The notes: generated by a model not told the origin, from the letters alone. A stretch of DNA of 64,000 bases from Alphaproteobacteria bacterium (GCA_030041385.1 JASHNY010000020.1:1-64000), one strand, 5' to 3'; positions 26,095 to 34,660 are shown, counted from the stretch's first letter. Numbers and translations are program-made.

Positions 26095-27114
26095 TCAATG
26101 CCCGGTCGTCAGGACGACGCGAAACCGCGCATTGCCGCTCAGCATCCGCTCATACGCTTCGGCGGCGCGCTCCAGCGGATACGCCTCGTTCATCGAGCGC
26201 ACCCCGGTCCGCGCGCTGAACGCGAGCGTGTCCTCGGAATCGGCGGACGTGCCCGAGTACCAGCCCTTGACCGACCGGCGCCCGGCAATCAGCGACAGCG
26301 TGTCCACCTGCATCGACGGCACGACACCGATGACCAGCAACGTGCCGTTGATCGCCAGGCCGCCCTGCACCGCGCTCATCGCCTCGCTGCTGGTCGCCGT
26401 CGCGAGGATCGCCGCGGCGCCGCCGAGGCGCTGCAATTCGGCCGCGGGGTCCTGCACCGCGTTGTCGATAAAGACCTGCGCGCCGAGCTGGCTCGCCAGC
26501 GGAGCCTTGTCCTGGCCGCGGGCGATCGCGACAGTCTTGAACCCGAGCTTTGCCGCGTATTGAACGCCGAGGTGGCCGAGACCGCCGAGGCCGAGCACCG
26601 CCACCACCCCGCCCGGCTCTGCGCCGCTGTTGCGCAAGGCGTTGAAGGTCGTGATGCCGGCGCACATCAAGGGCGCCGCCTCGACCGACGACAGCGTCTG
26701 CGGAACGTGCGCGAGCGCCTCTGCCGGCGCCAGCATGTAATCGGCATAGCCGCCGTCGCGCGTGATCCCGGTCACCTGTGTGGAGGTCTCGCAGGCGAAC
26801 GCATGGCCGCGGCGGCAGGCGCCGCAATAACCGCAATTCCCGCCGTGCCAGCCGACGCCGACCCGCTCGCCGAGCGTCCATCCGGCCACCCCCGGTCCAA
26901 GCGCATCCACGAGCCCGATCACCTCGTGCCCCGGCACGCGCGGGTACTCGATGCCGGGCCAGGTTCCGTCTTTGGTGAGCGTGTCGCTATGACAGATGCC
27001 GCAGGCCTGCACCTTGACGCGAACCAAGCCGGCGCCCGGCTCGGGAATGTCGCGCTCGACCAGCTCGAGCGGGCCGTTCGGCCGCGAAACCTGCAACGCG
27101 CGCATCGTTGCCAT
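26095..27114 (-). CDS. Zinc-dependent alcohol dehydrogenase (CAD/MDR family)
   Basis: A 339-residue medium-chain dehydrogenase. Catalytic zinc ligands lie in ACGICHSD (Cys) and PRVPGHEVIG (His/Glu). The structural zinc lobe is GNCGYCGACRRGHAFAC with four Cys. The NAD(P)-binding motif is VLGLGGLGHLGVQYA. It resembles YahK/AdhP-type alcohol or aldehyde reductases; the physiological substrate is unknown. It converges on the methyltransferase gene with a 20-bp gap and is divergent from the SDR at 27247. Confidence 0.92.
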   Translation of the reverse strand: MATMRALQVSRPNGPLELVERDIPEPGAGLVRVKVQACGICHSDTLTKDGTWPGIEYPRVPGHEVIGLVDALGPGVAGWTLGERVGVGWHGGNCGYCGACRRGHAFACETSTQVTGITRDGGYADYMLAPAEALAHVPQTLSSVEAAPLMCAGITTFNALRNSGAEPGGVVAVLGLGGLGHLGVQYAAKLGFKTVAIARGQDKAPLASQLGAQVFIDNAVQDPAAELQRLGGAAAILATATSSEAMSAVQGGLAINGTLLVIGVVPSMQVDTLSLIAGRRSVKGWYSGTSADSEDTLAFSARTGVRSMNEAYPLERAAEAYERMLSGNARFRVVLTTGH

Positions 27115-27246
27115 CGTCTGCCTCCGCCGTCGCGCACCCCTCCGGATCGTATCACTGCCGGCCAGGGGCTGCCGAAAAACGCGCTAACGCCGCGACGGAC
27201 AAGCTAAGATCGGCCGGCCTGCGGCGCTCGAAGCGGGGAGGATGCG

Positions 27247-28032
27247 ATGGACCTGGGGTTGAGGGGCAAGAAGGCGCTGGTCACCGGCGCATCGAAAGGG
27301 ATCGGGCGCGCCTGTGCCGAGGCCCTGGCCGAGGAAGGCTGCGACGTTGTGCTGGTGTCGCGCACCGCTGCCGACCTGGAGGCGGCGCGGGCGGCGATCG
27401 CCGGCAAGCACAATGTCGCGGTGCAGGTGTTCCCGCTCGACCTCAGCGACGGCCGCAACGTCGATCGGCTGGCGGCCGATTGCCCCGATATCGACATCCT
27501 GGTCAACAACGCCGGCGCCATCCCCGGCGGCAATCTCGACATGATCGACGAGCAGCGCTGGCGCGAAGCGTGGGACCTCAAGGTCTTCGGCTATGTCAAC
27601 ATGACCCGCCGCTTCTATGCGCAGATGCGCCAGCGCGGCCACGGCGTCATCGTCAACGTGCTGGGTGCGGCCGGCGAGAACCCCGATTTCGACTATATCG
27701 CCGGGTCGTCCGGCAATGCCTCGCTGATGGCCTTCACCCGGGCGATGGGCGGCGCCGCGCCGCGCGACAATCTTCGCGTCGTCGGCATCAATCCGGGCCC
27801 GGTTTTGACCGAGCGGCTGATCACCCTGACCCGGACGCGCGCGCAGCAGCGTTTCGGCGACCCGGAGCGCTGGCCGGAACTGATGACCGGCTACGCTTTC
27901 GGCCGCGCCGCCAAGCCCGAGGAGATCGCCGCGATGGTGGCCTTCGTCGCCTCCGACAAGGTCTCCGGCTACACCACCGGCTCCATCATCACGATCGACG
28001 GCGGCGGGTCGAGCCGCCGCAGCGCTTTGTAA
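27247..28032 (+). CDS. SDR family protein lacking the usual catalytic triad
   Basis: A 261-residue SDR with an intact cofactor loop (TGASKGIG), NNAG and C-terminal GSIITIDGGGSSRRS. However, the catalytic segment reads VLGAAGENPDFDYIAGSSGN, then ASLMAFTRAMG. Where classical SDRs have Ser and Y-x3-K before the A-A-L-helix, this protein has Gly/Ala and G-S-S-G-N, so Ser, Tyr and Lys are all missing. It may be a divergent reductase with other residues or a non-catalytic NAD(P)-binding protein. ATG 27247 follows GGGGAGG. Confidence 0.88.
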   Translation: MDLGLRGKKALVTGASKGIGRACAEALAEEGCDVVLVSRTAADLEAARAAIAGKHNVAVQVFPLDLSDGRNVDRLAADCPDIDILVNNAGAIPGGNLDMIDEQRWREAWDLKVFGYVNMTRRFYAQMRQRGHGVIVNVLGAAGENPDFDYIAGSSGNASLMAFTRAMGGAAPRDNLRVVGINPGPVLTERLITLTRTRAQQRFGDPERWPELMTGYAFGRAAKPEEIAAMVAFVASDKVSGYTTGSIITIDGGGSSRRSAL

Positions 28033-28099
28033 AGCTGCGAGTGAACCCCGGCGGGGGCTGAAACGTTGGCGACCCTGTGTTGTCAGCAGGGTGAACGCC

Positions 28100-28426
28100 A
28101 TGGGTGCGCGGTGGTTGAATAGGGCGGCGGGTTGGCCGGCGATCTGCCTTGTCTGTGTTGTGCCGGCGGCACTGCCGGCACGGCCGGCTTCGGCGCAGAC
28201 TGCCCCGCCGGCGACACCGGCCGCGACCCCTGCATCGACGCCACCGGCTGGGACTGCTGCACCGGCGGAGCCGGCCAAGGCTGCCGCGGCGAGCGAGACC
28301 GGATTTTCCTTCTTGTGGTCGCGCGCGCTGCGCATGGATTTCAGCGTCACCGAGCGCAGCGAGGAGTTTCAGGGCCAGAAAACCCCGGACGAGATCGGCA
28401 CCGCGGCGCTGACCTTCAACTGGTAG
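28100..28426 (+). CDS. Small secreted hypothetical protein
   Basis: A 108-residue protein with a Sec-type signal peptide (WPAICLVCVVPAALPARPASA, cleavage near residue 30) and an Ala/Pro/Thr-rich linker (about residues 33-62). The C-terminal part, TGFSFLWSRALRMDFSVTERSEEFQGQKTPDEIGTAALTFNW, has no recognised domain. The last Phe-Asn-Trp resembles an outer-membrane beta-strand ending, but this is weak. It follows the SDR gene by 67 bp. Repeat element IV begins just downstream. Confidence 0.6.
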   Translation: MGARWLNRAAGWPAICLVCVVPAALPARPASAQTAPPATPAATPASTPPAGTAAPAEPAKAAAASETGFSFLWSRALRMDFSVTERSEEFQGQKTPDEIGTAALTFNW

Positions 28427-28449
28427 GGGCCGCGATCGCCGGTGCTCGT

Positions 28450-28654
28450 CTAATGGTTGGAATCTGACATTTGAAACCCGTCACGCGAGTCATTCCGGAG
28501 CGCCGCGCAGCGGCGAGTCCGGAATGACGATCGGGGTTCATTCGTCTGAATTGGACTACTGGCTTTTTTCAGAATGGCTCCGGGTGCTTTTCGAATCCGA
28601 AATTCGCGCTCAGCCTCACCCCAAGACATGGCGAATTCGGATTCGGCACACTAG
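28450..28654. mobile_element. MITE-like palindromic element, locus IV (C + linker + A, inverted)
   Basis: 205 bp. Left: an inverted C module (GGAATCTGACATTTGAAACC ... CATTCCGG ... CCGGAATGAC ... TTCATTCGTCTGAATTGGA) with the same flanks as in locus I. Middle: the linker CTGGCTTTTTTCAGAATGGCTC. Right: an A palindrome (CGAATCCGAAATTCGC ... GCGAATTCGGATTCGGCACA) ending in CTAG at 28651-28654. The left edge is CTAA. The right CTAG provides the TAG stop of the VOC gene on the minus strand. Confidence 0.75.
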
Positions 28655-29070
28655 CACTGCATCAGTTCGATGCTCACCCCGTCCGGGGCGGCGACATAGC
28701 ACAACAGGCTGCCGCCGACGCCCTTCTTGAGCGCGACCGGAAAGTCGACGCCCTTGGCGCGCAGCGTGTCGCACAGCGCCGCGAGGTCGCCCTTGTACAG
28801 AAACCCGAAATGGTCGGTGCCCCAGGCGTTGTGGCTGGAGAAATCGGCATAAGGGCGGATCGGCCGTGCCGGCGCGGGGTCCTCGCCGGGCCGGCGGCCG
28901 CGGATCAGGATGGTCATGCCGCCGAGCGAGACGAAGATCTGGGGTGCGCCGCGCGCAACCGTGTCCTTCTCGATCACCGCCCCCAACATCTCGACATACC
29001 ATTGGGCGGATTGGTGTGGGTGCGCGCTGATGATGTGAACGTGGTCGAAGATGAAGGCCGGGTTGCTCAT
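28651..29070 (-). CDS. VOC family protein (glyoxalase/bleomycin-resistance fold)
   Basis: A 139-residue VOC protein. It begins AFIFDHVHIISAHPHQSAQWYVEMLGA, with a first metal-ligand His and the typical betaalphabeta module, and ends AAPDGVSIELMQC, with the conserved Glu before the C-terminus. GTDHFGFLYKGDLAALCDTLRA holds another candidate ligand. Function (dioxygenase, isomerase or lyase) is open. ATG 29070 has GGAGGGA upstream. It is divergent from the PEP-mutase-like gene. Its stop is contributed by repeat IV. Confidence 0.85.
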   Translation of the reverse strand: MSNPAFIFDHVHIISAHPHQSAQWYVEMLGAVIEKDTVARGAPQIFVSLGGMTILIRGRRPGEDPAPARPIRPYADFSSHNAWGTDHFGFLYKGDLAALCDTLRAKGVDFPVALKKGVGGSLLCYVAAPDGVSIELMQC

Positions 29071-29137
29071 CGTTGTGTCCCTCCTGCGCCGCGGCATAGC
29101 CTATAGTTTCCCCGGTTTAGCCGAAAGGAACCCGCCC

Positions 29138-30001
29138 ATGCGCCCGCAAGCCGCCGCGTTGAAAGCGCTGCTCGACGAACCCCGGCTGCAAGTGATGCCC
29201 GGATGCGGCGACGGCCTGGGCGCGCGGCTGATCGCCGAAGCAGGGTTTCGCACCGGGTTCGTTTCCGGCTCCAGCATCTCGGCGATGCGGCTGGCGATGC
29301 CCGACATGGACCTGGTGACCTTTGCCGAAATGGCCGACACGGTGGAGGCCTGCATCGCCGCCGCGCCGGACGTGTTGTGGCTGGCCGACGGCGATACCGG
29401 CCACGGCAACGCGCTGGCGGTGCAGAAGACGATCCGCGCCTATGCACGGCGCGGTGCGGCGGCGATCCTGATCGAAGACAAGATCTGGCCGCGCCCGCTC
29501 GGCCATGGCGGCGCCAAGCTCGTCGTCGAGCGCGAGGCGGCGGTATTGCGCTGCCGCGCCGCGGCCGAGGCCTGCCGCGACGAGGGCATATTGCTGCTGG
29601 CCCGCACCGACGCGCGCACCTCGCGCGGGTTCGAGGAGGCGGTCGCCCGCATCCGCCACTTCACCGCCGAAGGCGCCGACATCCTGTTTCTCGATTCGCC
29701 GCAATCCGAGGCCGAGATGCGCGCCGGCATCGAGGCGGCGGGCGGCAAGCCGTCGCTGGCGGTGACCTCGCCGGCCGGCAAGCATTTCATGCCCGGCGAT
29801 GCCGAGCTCGAACGCATCGGCATCCGCCTCGTCGTCTATCCGCAGGACATATTGGCGGCGACCGTGCATGCGGTGCGCGCCGCGCTCGCCGGGCTCAACG
29901 GCGGGCCGAAACCGCCGCTGGCGACCCCACCCGAACTGGCGACCGCGATCCGCAGCGCCGACTATCTGGCGCAGGACGCGAAGTGGCCTGACCCGCGGTA
30001 G
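29138..30001 (+). CDS. Isocitrate lyase/PEP mutase family protein
   Basis: A 287-residue TIM-barrel enzyme of the ICL/PEP-mutase superfamily. Typical parts: PGCGDGLGARLIAEAGFRTGFVSG, the Mg-ligand region WLADGDTGHGNALAVQKTIRAY, ILIEDKIWPRPLGHGGAKLV in place of the ICL KKCGH loop, and ILLLARTDARTSRGFEEAVARI. Cleavage of a 2-hydroxy di- or tricarboxylate is likely (oxaloacetate decarboxylase or 2,3-dimethylmalate lyase subgroup); it lacks the catalytic Cys of true isocitrate or methylisocitrate lyase. ATG 29138 follows AAAGGAA. Confidence 0.85.
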   Translation: MRPQAAALKALLDEPRLQVMPGCGDGLGARLIAEAGFRTGFVSGSSISAMRLAMPDMDLVTFAEMADTVEACIAAAPDVLWLADGDTGHGNALAVQKTIRAYARRGAAAILIEDKIWPRPLGHGGAKLVVEREAAVLRCRAAAEACRDEGILLLARTDARTSRGFEEAVARIRHFTAEGADILFLDSPQSEAEMRAGIEAAGGKPSLAVTSPAGKHFMPGDAELERIGIRLVVYPQDILAATVHAVRAALAGLNGGPKPPLATPPELATAIRSADYLAQDAKWPDPR

Positions 30002-30003
30002 CT

Positions 30004-30062
30004 CGCCAAAGCAGCAATAGACAACGCTCCCCGGCGCAAGCCGGGGTCCACGTCTGGAGCAC
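30004..30062. repeat. Short palindromic repeat (CCCCGGCGCAAGCCGGGG type)
   Basis: The gap between the PEP-mutase gene and hemB holds CAACGCTCCCCGGCGCAAGC, then CGGGGTCCACGTCTGGAGC, a hairpin-forming sequence related to 59930-60005 (GACGTGGACCCCCGGGTCAA ...). It lies between convergent genes and could also stop transcription. Confidence 0.5.
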
Positions 30063-30064
30063 GC

Positions 30065-31078
30065 CTACCCCGCCTTGAGCCGCTTGGCGGCCTCGACCGC
30101 GAAATAGGTCAAAACCCCGTCGGCGCCGGCGCGCTTGAAGCACAGCAGCGACTCCATCATCGCCCGTTCGCCGTCGAGCCAGCCCCTTTCGGCGGCGGCG
30201 CGGATCATCGAATATTCGCCCGAGACCTGGTAGGCGAAGGTCGGCAGGCGGAACGCATCCTTCACGCGGCGCACGACGTCGAGATAAGGGAGGCCCGGCT
30301 TGACCATGACCATGTCGGCGCCCTCGGCGATGTCGAGCGCGACCTCACGCAAGGCCTCGTCGCCATTGGCCGGGTCCATCTGGTAGGTGCGCTTGTCGGC
30401 GCTGCCGAGCGCGGTGGCGGAGCCGATCGCATCGCGGAACGGGGCGAAAAAGCACGAGGCGTATTTCGCCGCATACGACATGATCCGGACGTGCTCGAAC
30501 CCGGCCTCGTCGAGCGCGCGGCGCACCGCGCCGACCCGCCCGTCCATCATATCGCTGGGGGCGATGATGTCGCACCCGGCCTCGGCCTGGACGATCGCCT
30601 GCCGCTGCAAGATCGCGACGGTCTCGTCGTTGGCGACATAGCCATCGCGGATCACGCCGTCATGGCCGTGTGAGGTGAACGGGTCGAGCGCCACGTCGCA
30701 CAGCACCCCCAGTTCCGGCACCGCCTTCTTCAAGGCATTGACGGCACGGCAGACGAGATTGTCCGGGTTGACCGCTTCATGCCCGTCGGGGTCCTTGAGT
30801 GCCGGGTCGATCGCCGGGAACACCGCGATCGTCGGAATGCCGAGCGAAGCGGCCTCGCCGGCGGCATCGACCAGCGCCGGGATCGACAGGCGCCAGGCGC
30901 CGGGCATCGCCTCGACCGGGGCGCGGTCCTTCGCGTCGTGAACGAAGACCGGCCAGATCAGGTCGCCCGCCGTCAGGATGCTTTCGGCGATAAGTCTGCG
31001 TGACCACGCATCGCGCCGGTTGCGCCTGAGGCGCGAGGTCGGATAGGGAGGCAGGGGCGGCAGATGGGATTGGCTCAC
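30065..31078 (-). CDS. hemB: Delta-aminolevulinic acid dehydratase (porphobilinogen synthase)
   Basis: HemB condenses two 5-aminolevulinate molecules into porphobilinogen in heme and corrin synthesis. The 337-residue protein has both Schiff-base lysine regions (MSYAAKYASCFFAPFRDA and MVMVKPGLPYLD) and the metal loop VLCDVALDPFTSHGHDG. In this loop the zinc-binding Cys triplet is replaced by Ala/Asp, as in the Mg/K-dependent alphaproteobacterial type. The track extends the frame to 31549, but that part has no homology; I use GTG 31078, preceded by GGGGAA. Confidence 0.95.
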   Translation of the reverse strand: MSQSHLPPLPPYPTSRLRRNRRDAWSRRLIAESILTAGDLIWPVFVHDAKDRAPVEAMPGAWRLSIPALVDAAGEAASLGIPTIAVFPAIDPALKDPDGHEAVNPDNLVCRAVNALKKAVPELGVLCDVALDPFTSHGHDGVIRDGYVANDETVAILQRQAIVQAEAGCDIIAPSDMMDGRVGAVRRALDEAGFEHVRIMSYAAKYASCFFAPFRDAIGSATALGSADKRTYQMDPANGDEALREVALDIAEGADMVMVKPGLPYLDVVRRVKDAFRLPTFAYQVSGEYSMIRAAAERGWLDGERAMMESLLCFKRAGADGVLTYFAVEAAKRLKAG

Positions 31079-31137
31079 GATGTTTCCCCACGTTCCAGCG
31101 GCGCGGCTTCTGAAAAATAGGCGTGCCGCGACCGGGA

Positions 31138-31596
31138 TCAACCAAGCGCATAATCGTAACGGATGAAGCCGTTGAAGCGGGCGATGTAGTCGTAAAGCCG
31201 GCGGGCGCGCGCATTGTCTTCCTTGGTCGTCCAGTACAGGCGCAGGCAATCCCGTTCGCGCGCGGCCGCCGCGACCCGCTCGATCAGCGCCTTGCCGACC
31301 CCGCCGCCGCGCACCCCGGCATCGACGTAAAGGTCCTGCAGATAGCACACCTCCTTCGCCGACCAGGCATGGGCATGGAACAGGTAATGGGTGATGCCGA
31401 TGAGCGGCGCCGCCGCATCGCCGAGGCGCGCGCCGAAGCCGTGAATCGGCGCCGCCGGGTCCATCAGCCGCGCCCAGGTATGGGCGTAGACCGCCTGCGG
31501 CAATTCGGTCTCGTAGAATTCGAGGTAGAGCCGCCACAACTCGGTCCACCGCGCCCGGTCCGCGGCGCGCAATTCGGTGACGACGATTTCGGCCAT
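31138..31596 (-). CDS. GNAT family N-acetyltransferase
   Basis: A 152-residue GNAT. The acetyl-CoA-binding motif A is LQDLYVDAGVRGGGVGKALIERVAAAARE, followed by motif B LYWTTKEDNARARRLYDYIARFNGFIRYDY. The N-terminal strand is IVVTELRAADRARWTELWRLYLEFYE. Closest type by pattern is the single-domain diamine/amino-acid acetyltransferase group; substrate unknown. ATG 31596 has GGAGGAG upstream, so the longer track start at 31653 is not used. Divergent from the MBL/rhodanese gene. Confidence 0.88.
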   Translation of the reverse strand: MAEIVVTELRAADRARWTELWRLYLEFYETELPQAVYAHTWARLMDPAAPIHGFGARLGDAAAPLIGITHYLFHAHAWSAKEVCYLQDLYVDAGVRGGGVGKALIERVAAAARERDCLRLYWTTKEDNARARRLYDYIARFNGFIRYDYALG

Positions 31597-31670
31597 GGCA
31601 CTCCTCCGCACTTGCCTCCGCTGTGGGAATCGCAGCATATCGAAAGCGGGCATCGCGTGCGGAGGGTTCG

Positions 31671-32756
31671 ATGCTGATCTTTCGCCAACTCTTTGATCCG
31701 CAATCCTCGACCTACACCTATCTGCTCGGCGACCGCGAGGCCGGGGAGGCGGTGCTGATCGATCCCGTTTTCGAGCAGGTCCGCCGCGATGCGGCGCTGA
31801 TCGGCGAACTGGGCCTTAAATTGGTCGCGACGCTCGAAACCCATGTCCATGCCGACCACGTCACCGGCGCCTTTTTGCTGAAGCGGCGCACCGGCAGCCG
31901 CATCATGGTCTCGGCGGCCGGCGGCGCCCAGGGTGCCGACCGCGCCCTGGTGCAGGACGACGTGATCACGTTCGGCCGGCGGCGCCTGATGGTGCGAGCG
32001 ACGCCCGGCCATACCAGCGGTTGCCTCACCTATGTGCTTGACGACGCCACCATGGCCTTTACCGGCGACTGTCTGCTGATTCGCGGCAGCGGCCGCACCG
32101 ATTTCCAGGAGGGCAATCCGGCGGCGATGTACCGCTCGGTGCGCGAGCAGATTTTCACCCTGCCCGAACACTGCCTCCTCTACCCGGCGCACGACTACCG
32201 CGGTCTCACCGTGACCAGCGTCGCCGAGGAGCGCCGCTTCAACCCGCGTCTCGGCGGCGATATCGCGGTCGGCGATTTCACCGGCTACATGAACAATTTG
32301 CGCCTCGCCCACCCGAAATTGCTCGATGTTGCGGTGCCGGCGAACCTGCGCTGCGGCCGGCCGGACACCGACGCGGCAATCGCCGACACCCTCGATGCCG
32401 ACCCGAACTGGGCGCCGCTGCGCTACAGCTTTGCCGGAGTCTGGGAGATCGACCCGCACGGGCTCGAAGAACTGGCCGGGCGGGTGCAGATTCTTGACGT
32501 GCGCGAGACCGACGAGTTTTCGGGGCCGCTCGGCCATATCGACGGGGCGGTGCTGATCCCGCTCGGCGAACTCGCGGCGCGCGCCGGCGAGTTGGCAAAA
32601 GACCGCCCGGTCGTCGCGGTCTGCCGTGCCGGCAGCCGCTCGGCGCAGGCGACCGCGATGCTGCAGCAGGCCGGTTTCGCCGAGGTCGCCAACCTGAACG
32701 GCGGGATGCTGCGGTGGCGTGCCGAAGGCTATCCGGTGGAAGGCGGCAGCGGCTGA
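31671..32756 (+). CDS. MBL-fold persulfide dioxygenase-like protein with rhodanese domain
   Basis: A 361-residue two-domain protein. Residues 1-240 are an ETHE1-like metallo-beta-lactamase fold: THVHADHVTGAF (His/Asp ligands), ATPGHTSGCLTY, FTGDCLLIRGSGRTDFQEGN, YPAHDYRG. Residues 255-361 are a rhodanese domain: ILDVRETDEFSGPLGHIDGAVLIP and active-site Cys in VAVCRAGSRSAQAT. Such fusions oxidise glutathione persulfide to sulfite and move sulfane sulfur. ATG 31671 follows GGAGG. It has no operon partner here. Confidence 0.91.
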   Translation: MLIFRQLFDPQSSTYTYLLGDREAGEAVLIDPVFEQVRRDAALIGELGLKLVATLETHVHADHVTGAFLLKRRTGSRIMVSAAGGAQGADRALVQDDVITFGRRRLMVRATPGHTSGCLTYVLDDATMAFTGDCLLIRGSGRTDFQEGNPAAMYRSVREQIFTLPEHCLLYPAHDYRGLTVTSVAEERRFNPRLGGDIAVGDFTGYMNNLRLAHPKLLDVAVPANLRCGRPDTDAAIADTLDADPNWAPLRYSFAGVWEIDPHGLEELAGRVQILDVRETDEFSGPLGHIDGAVLIPLGELAARAGELAKDRPVVAVCRAGSRSAQATAMLQQAGFAEVANLNGGMLRWRAEGYPVEGGSG

Positions 32757-32898
32757 ATACAACCGGTGCGATTTTTCTTGGTGCGGATTGCGCTCGGCGC
32801 TATTATGAACATAATAGGAACACGGTCGCGGTCACGCGAGTCAAAAGCGGGGGCGATGGCGGCGCGGCCTGGGCTTCGTGCGACGGGACAAACCGATT

Positions 32899-34290
32899 AT
32901 GGAATTTGGGGGACTGGCCGGCATCGCGGTGCTGGTTGCAGGGCTGGGTATCATCCTCGGGGGCATGCTGGGGCGCTATCTATGGCCGGCATCGCGGAGC
33001 AGTGAAGCCGCGGCTTTGCTGGCGGCGCAGGGCGAGGTCGCGCGCCTTGCCGAGGAGTGCCGCGGCTGGCGAGAACGCGCCGAGCTGCGCGAGACAGAAT
33101 CCCGTCAAGCTGCGACCGAGGCTGCCGTGCTGCGGGAGCGGGAATCGGCACTCTCGGGGAGGATTGACCAGCTGGTCGCCGAGCGCGGCGAGGTGCAGGC
33201 CCGCCTGACCGCGGAGTTCGAGAACATTGCCCACCGCATTCTGAAAACCAATGCCGCGGAGCTCTCCACGAATTCGCAACAGGCGGTGGCCGCGCTGCTG
33301 GGCCCCTTGCGCGAGCGCATCCAGGATTTTCAGAACACCGTCAGGACCACCTACGAGACCGAGCGCGGCGAGGTCCTCTCGCTCAAGGAGCAGATCAGAC
33401 ATCTCGTCGAGACCAGCCAGGCGGTCGGCTCGCAGGCGGACGGTTTGGCGAAGGCGCTCCGCGGCAATTCGCAGATGCTGGGGCGGTGGGGCGAACTCGT
33501 CCTCGAGCGCATCCTCGAAGCTGCCGGATTGCGCGAAGGAATTGAATTCATCTCACAAGGGCGTGGGCTCGGGCTGAGGAGCGAGGCCGGTGGGGCACAG
33601 CGGCCCGATTACATCCTGCTCCTGCCCGAGCAGCGCACGATGATCATCGATTCGAAGACGCCGCTCGCCTCATACGAGCGCCTCGTGGGGGCGGCCGACG
33701 ATGTCGAACGGCGGGCGAGCGGGGCGCAGTTCGTCAAGGATGTGCGCGGCCACATCGACGACCTGTCGGGCAAGCGCTACCAGGATAATGACAAGCTGTC
33801 GGCGCACGAATGTGCGCTGATGTTCATCCCGATCGAAGGGGCGCTGGCGGCGGCTCTTACCTGGGACCCCGACTTGTTGACGTATGCGTGGAGCCGGCGG
33901 GTTGTGGTGGTCGGCCCCGCGACATTGTTGATGACGGCCCGGACGGTAGGCTCGATCTGGCAAAACGAGCGCCAAGGCCAGAATACCCAGGAGATCGCCC
34001 GCCTCGCTGGCGTGCTGTGCGACAAGCTCAGTCTGAGCGTCGAGGATCTATTGACCGTCGGCAAGCGGCTGGCAGATGCGGCGGAGGCGCATAACAAGGC
34101 GTTGGCGCGGCTGTCGAGTGGGCGTGGCAATGCCTTGTCGATCGGAAAGAGCATTCGCGGCCTCGGGGTCAAGACTCGGCGGGTGACGCCGGAGGTCGCG
34201 ATCGATGGTGTGCTGGTCTACGCCGGTGACGGCGATGTACCCGACGACGATGAGCGCGATGCTGAGATAGATTTGGCTGCACAGGGGTAG
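32899..34290 (+). CDS. rmuC: DNA recombination protein RmuC
   Basis: A 463-residue RmuC family protein. An N-terminal transmembrane anchor (GLAGIAVLVAGLGIILGGMLG) is followed by a coiled coil (about residues 35-140, e.g. AALLAAQGEVARLAEECRG) and the nuclease-like RmuC domain: LRGNSQMLGRWGELVLERILEAAGL, YILLLPEQRTMIIDSKTPLASYERL, MFIPIEGALAAAL and TLLMTARTVGSIWQNERQGQN. It limits inversion between short repeats in E. coli. ATG 32899 is preferred over the track GTG. The C-terminus is acidic. Confidence 0.93.
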   Translation: MEFGGLAGIAVLVAGLGIILGGMLGRYLWPASRSSEAAALLAAQGEVARLAEECRGWRERAELRETESRQAATEAAVLRERESALSGRIDQLVAERGEVQARLTAEFENIAHRILKTNAAELSTNSQQAVAALLGPLRERIQDFQNTVRTTYETERGEVLSLKEQIRHLVETSQAVGSQADGLAKALRGNSQMLGRWGELVLERILEAAGLREGIEFISQGRGLGLRSEAGGAQRPDYILLLPEQRTMIIDSKTPLASYERLVGAADDVERRASGAQFVKDVRGHIDDLSGKRYQDNDKLSAHECALMFIPIEGALAAALTWDPDLLTYAWSRRVVVVGPATLLMTARTVGSIWQNERQGQNTQEIARLAGVLCDKLSLSVEDLLTVGKRLADAAEAHNKALARLSSGRGNALSIGKSIRGLGVKTRRVTPEVAIDGVLVYAGDGDVPDDDERDAEIDLAAQG

Positions 34291-34317
34291 GCGACAGGGA
34301 CGGCTGGTAGCGGTGTG

Positions 34318-34625
34318 GTGCGTCCTTCGAAACGGCGCTCCGCGCCTCCTCAGGATGAGGTTGGACGGAGAACGGCATCACCAACGCCCCTCATCCTGAG
34401 CGCGAGCACAGCGAGCAGTCGAAGGACGCACTGCCGTTGAGCCCAAGCGTCCTTCGAGAGGGCGCTGCACGCGCAGCGTGAATGTCGGACCGCTTCCGTC
34501 TCGGCCGCAGGCGGGCGGGACGCCCGCGTTCCGTTTTCCACAACGCGGCGTGAACGAGAACGGCATCATCAACACCCCTCATCCTGAGCGCGAGCGCAGC
34601 GAGCAGTCGAAGGACGCACCAAGCA
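34318..34625. repeat. Palindromic repeat cluster (CCTCATCCTGAG / GTCGAAGGACGCAC)
   Basis: The 370-bp gap after rmuC is made of repeats. GTGCGTCCTTCGA ... CTCCTCAGGATGAGG (34318-34360) is inverted relative to CCTCATCCTGAGCGCGAGC ... GTCGAAGGACGCAC at 34389-34431 and again at 34577-34619. The last two, with their upstream GAGAACGGCATCA, form about 60-bp direct repeats. Between them lies CCGTCTCGGCCGCAGGCGGG, also found at 39974-39994. Hairpins here could stop rmuC transcription. No gene is present. Confidence 0.85.
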
Positions 34626-34660
34626 TGACCCGCGTAGTCGTTTGGGCGTAGTCTTCCCGC

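Noticed and set aside
30065-31549. Long hemB ORF suggesting an N-terminal fusion
   Set aside because: The 157-residue extension overlaps the GNAT gene antisense and has no domain; GTG 31078 with an SD gives a normal HemB.
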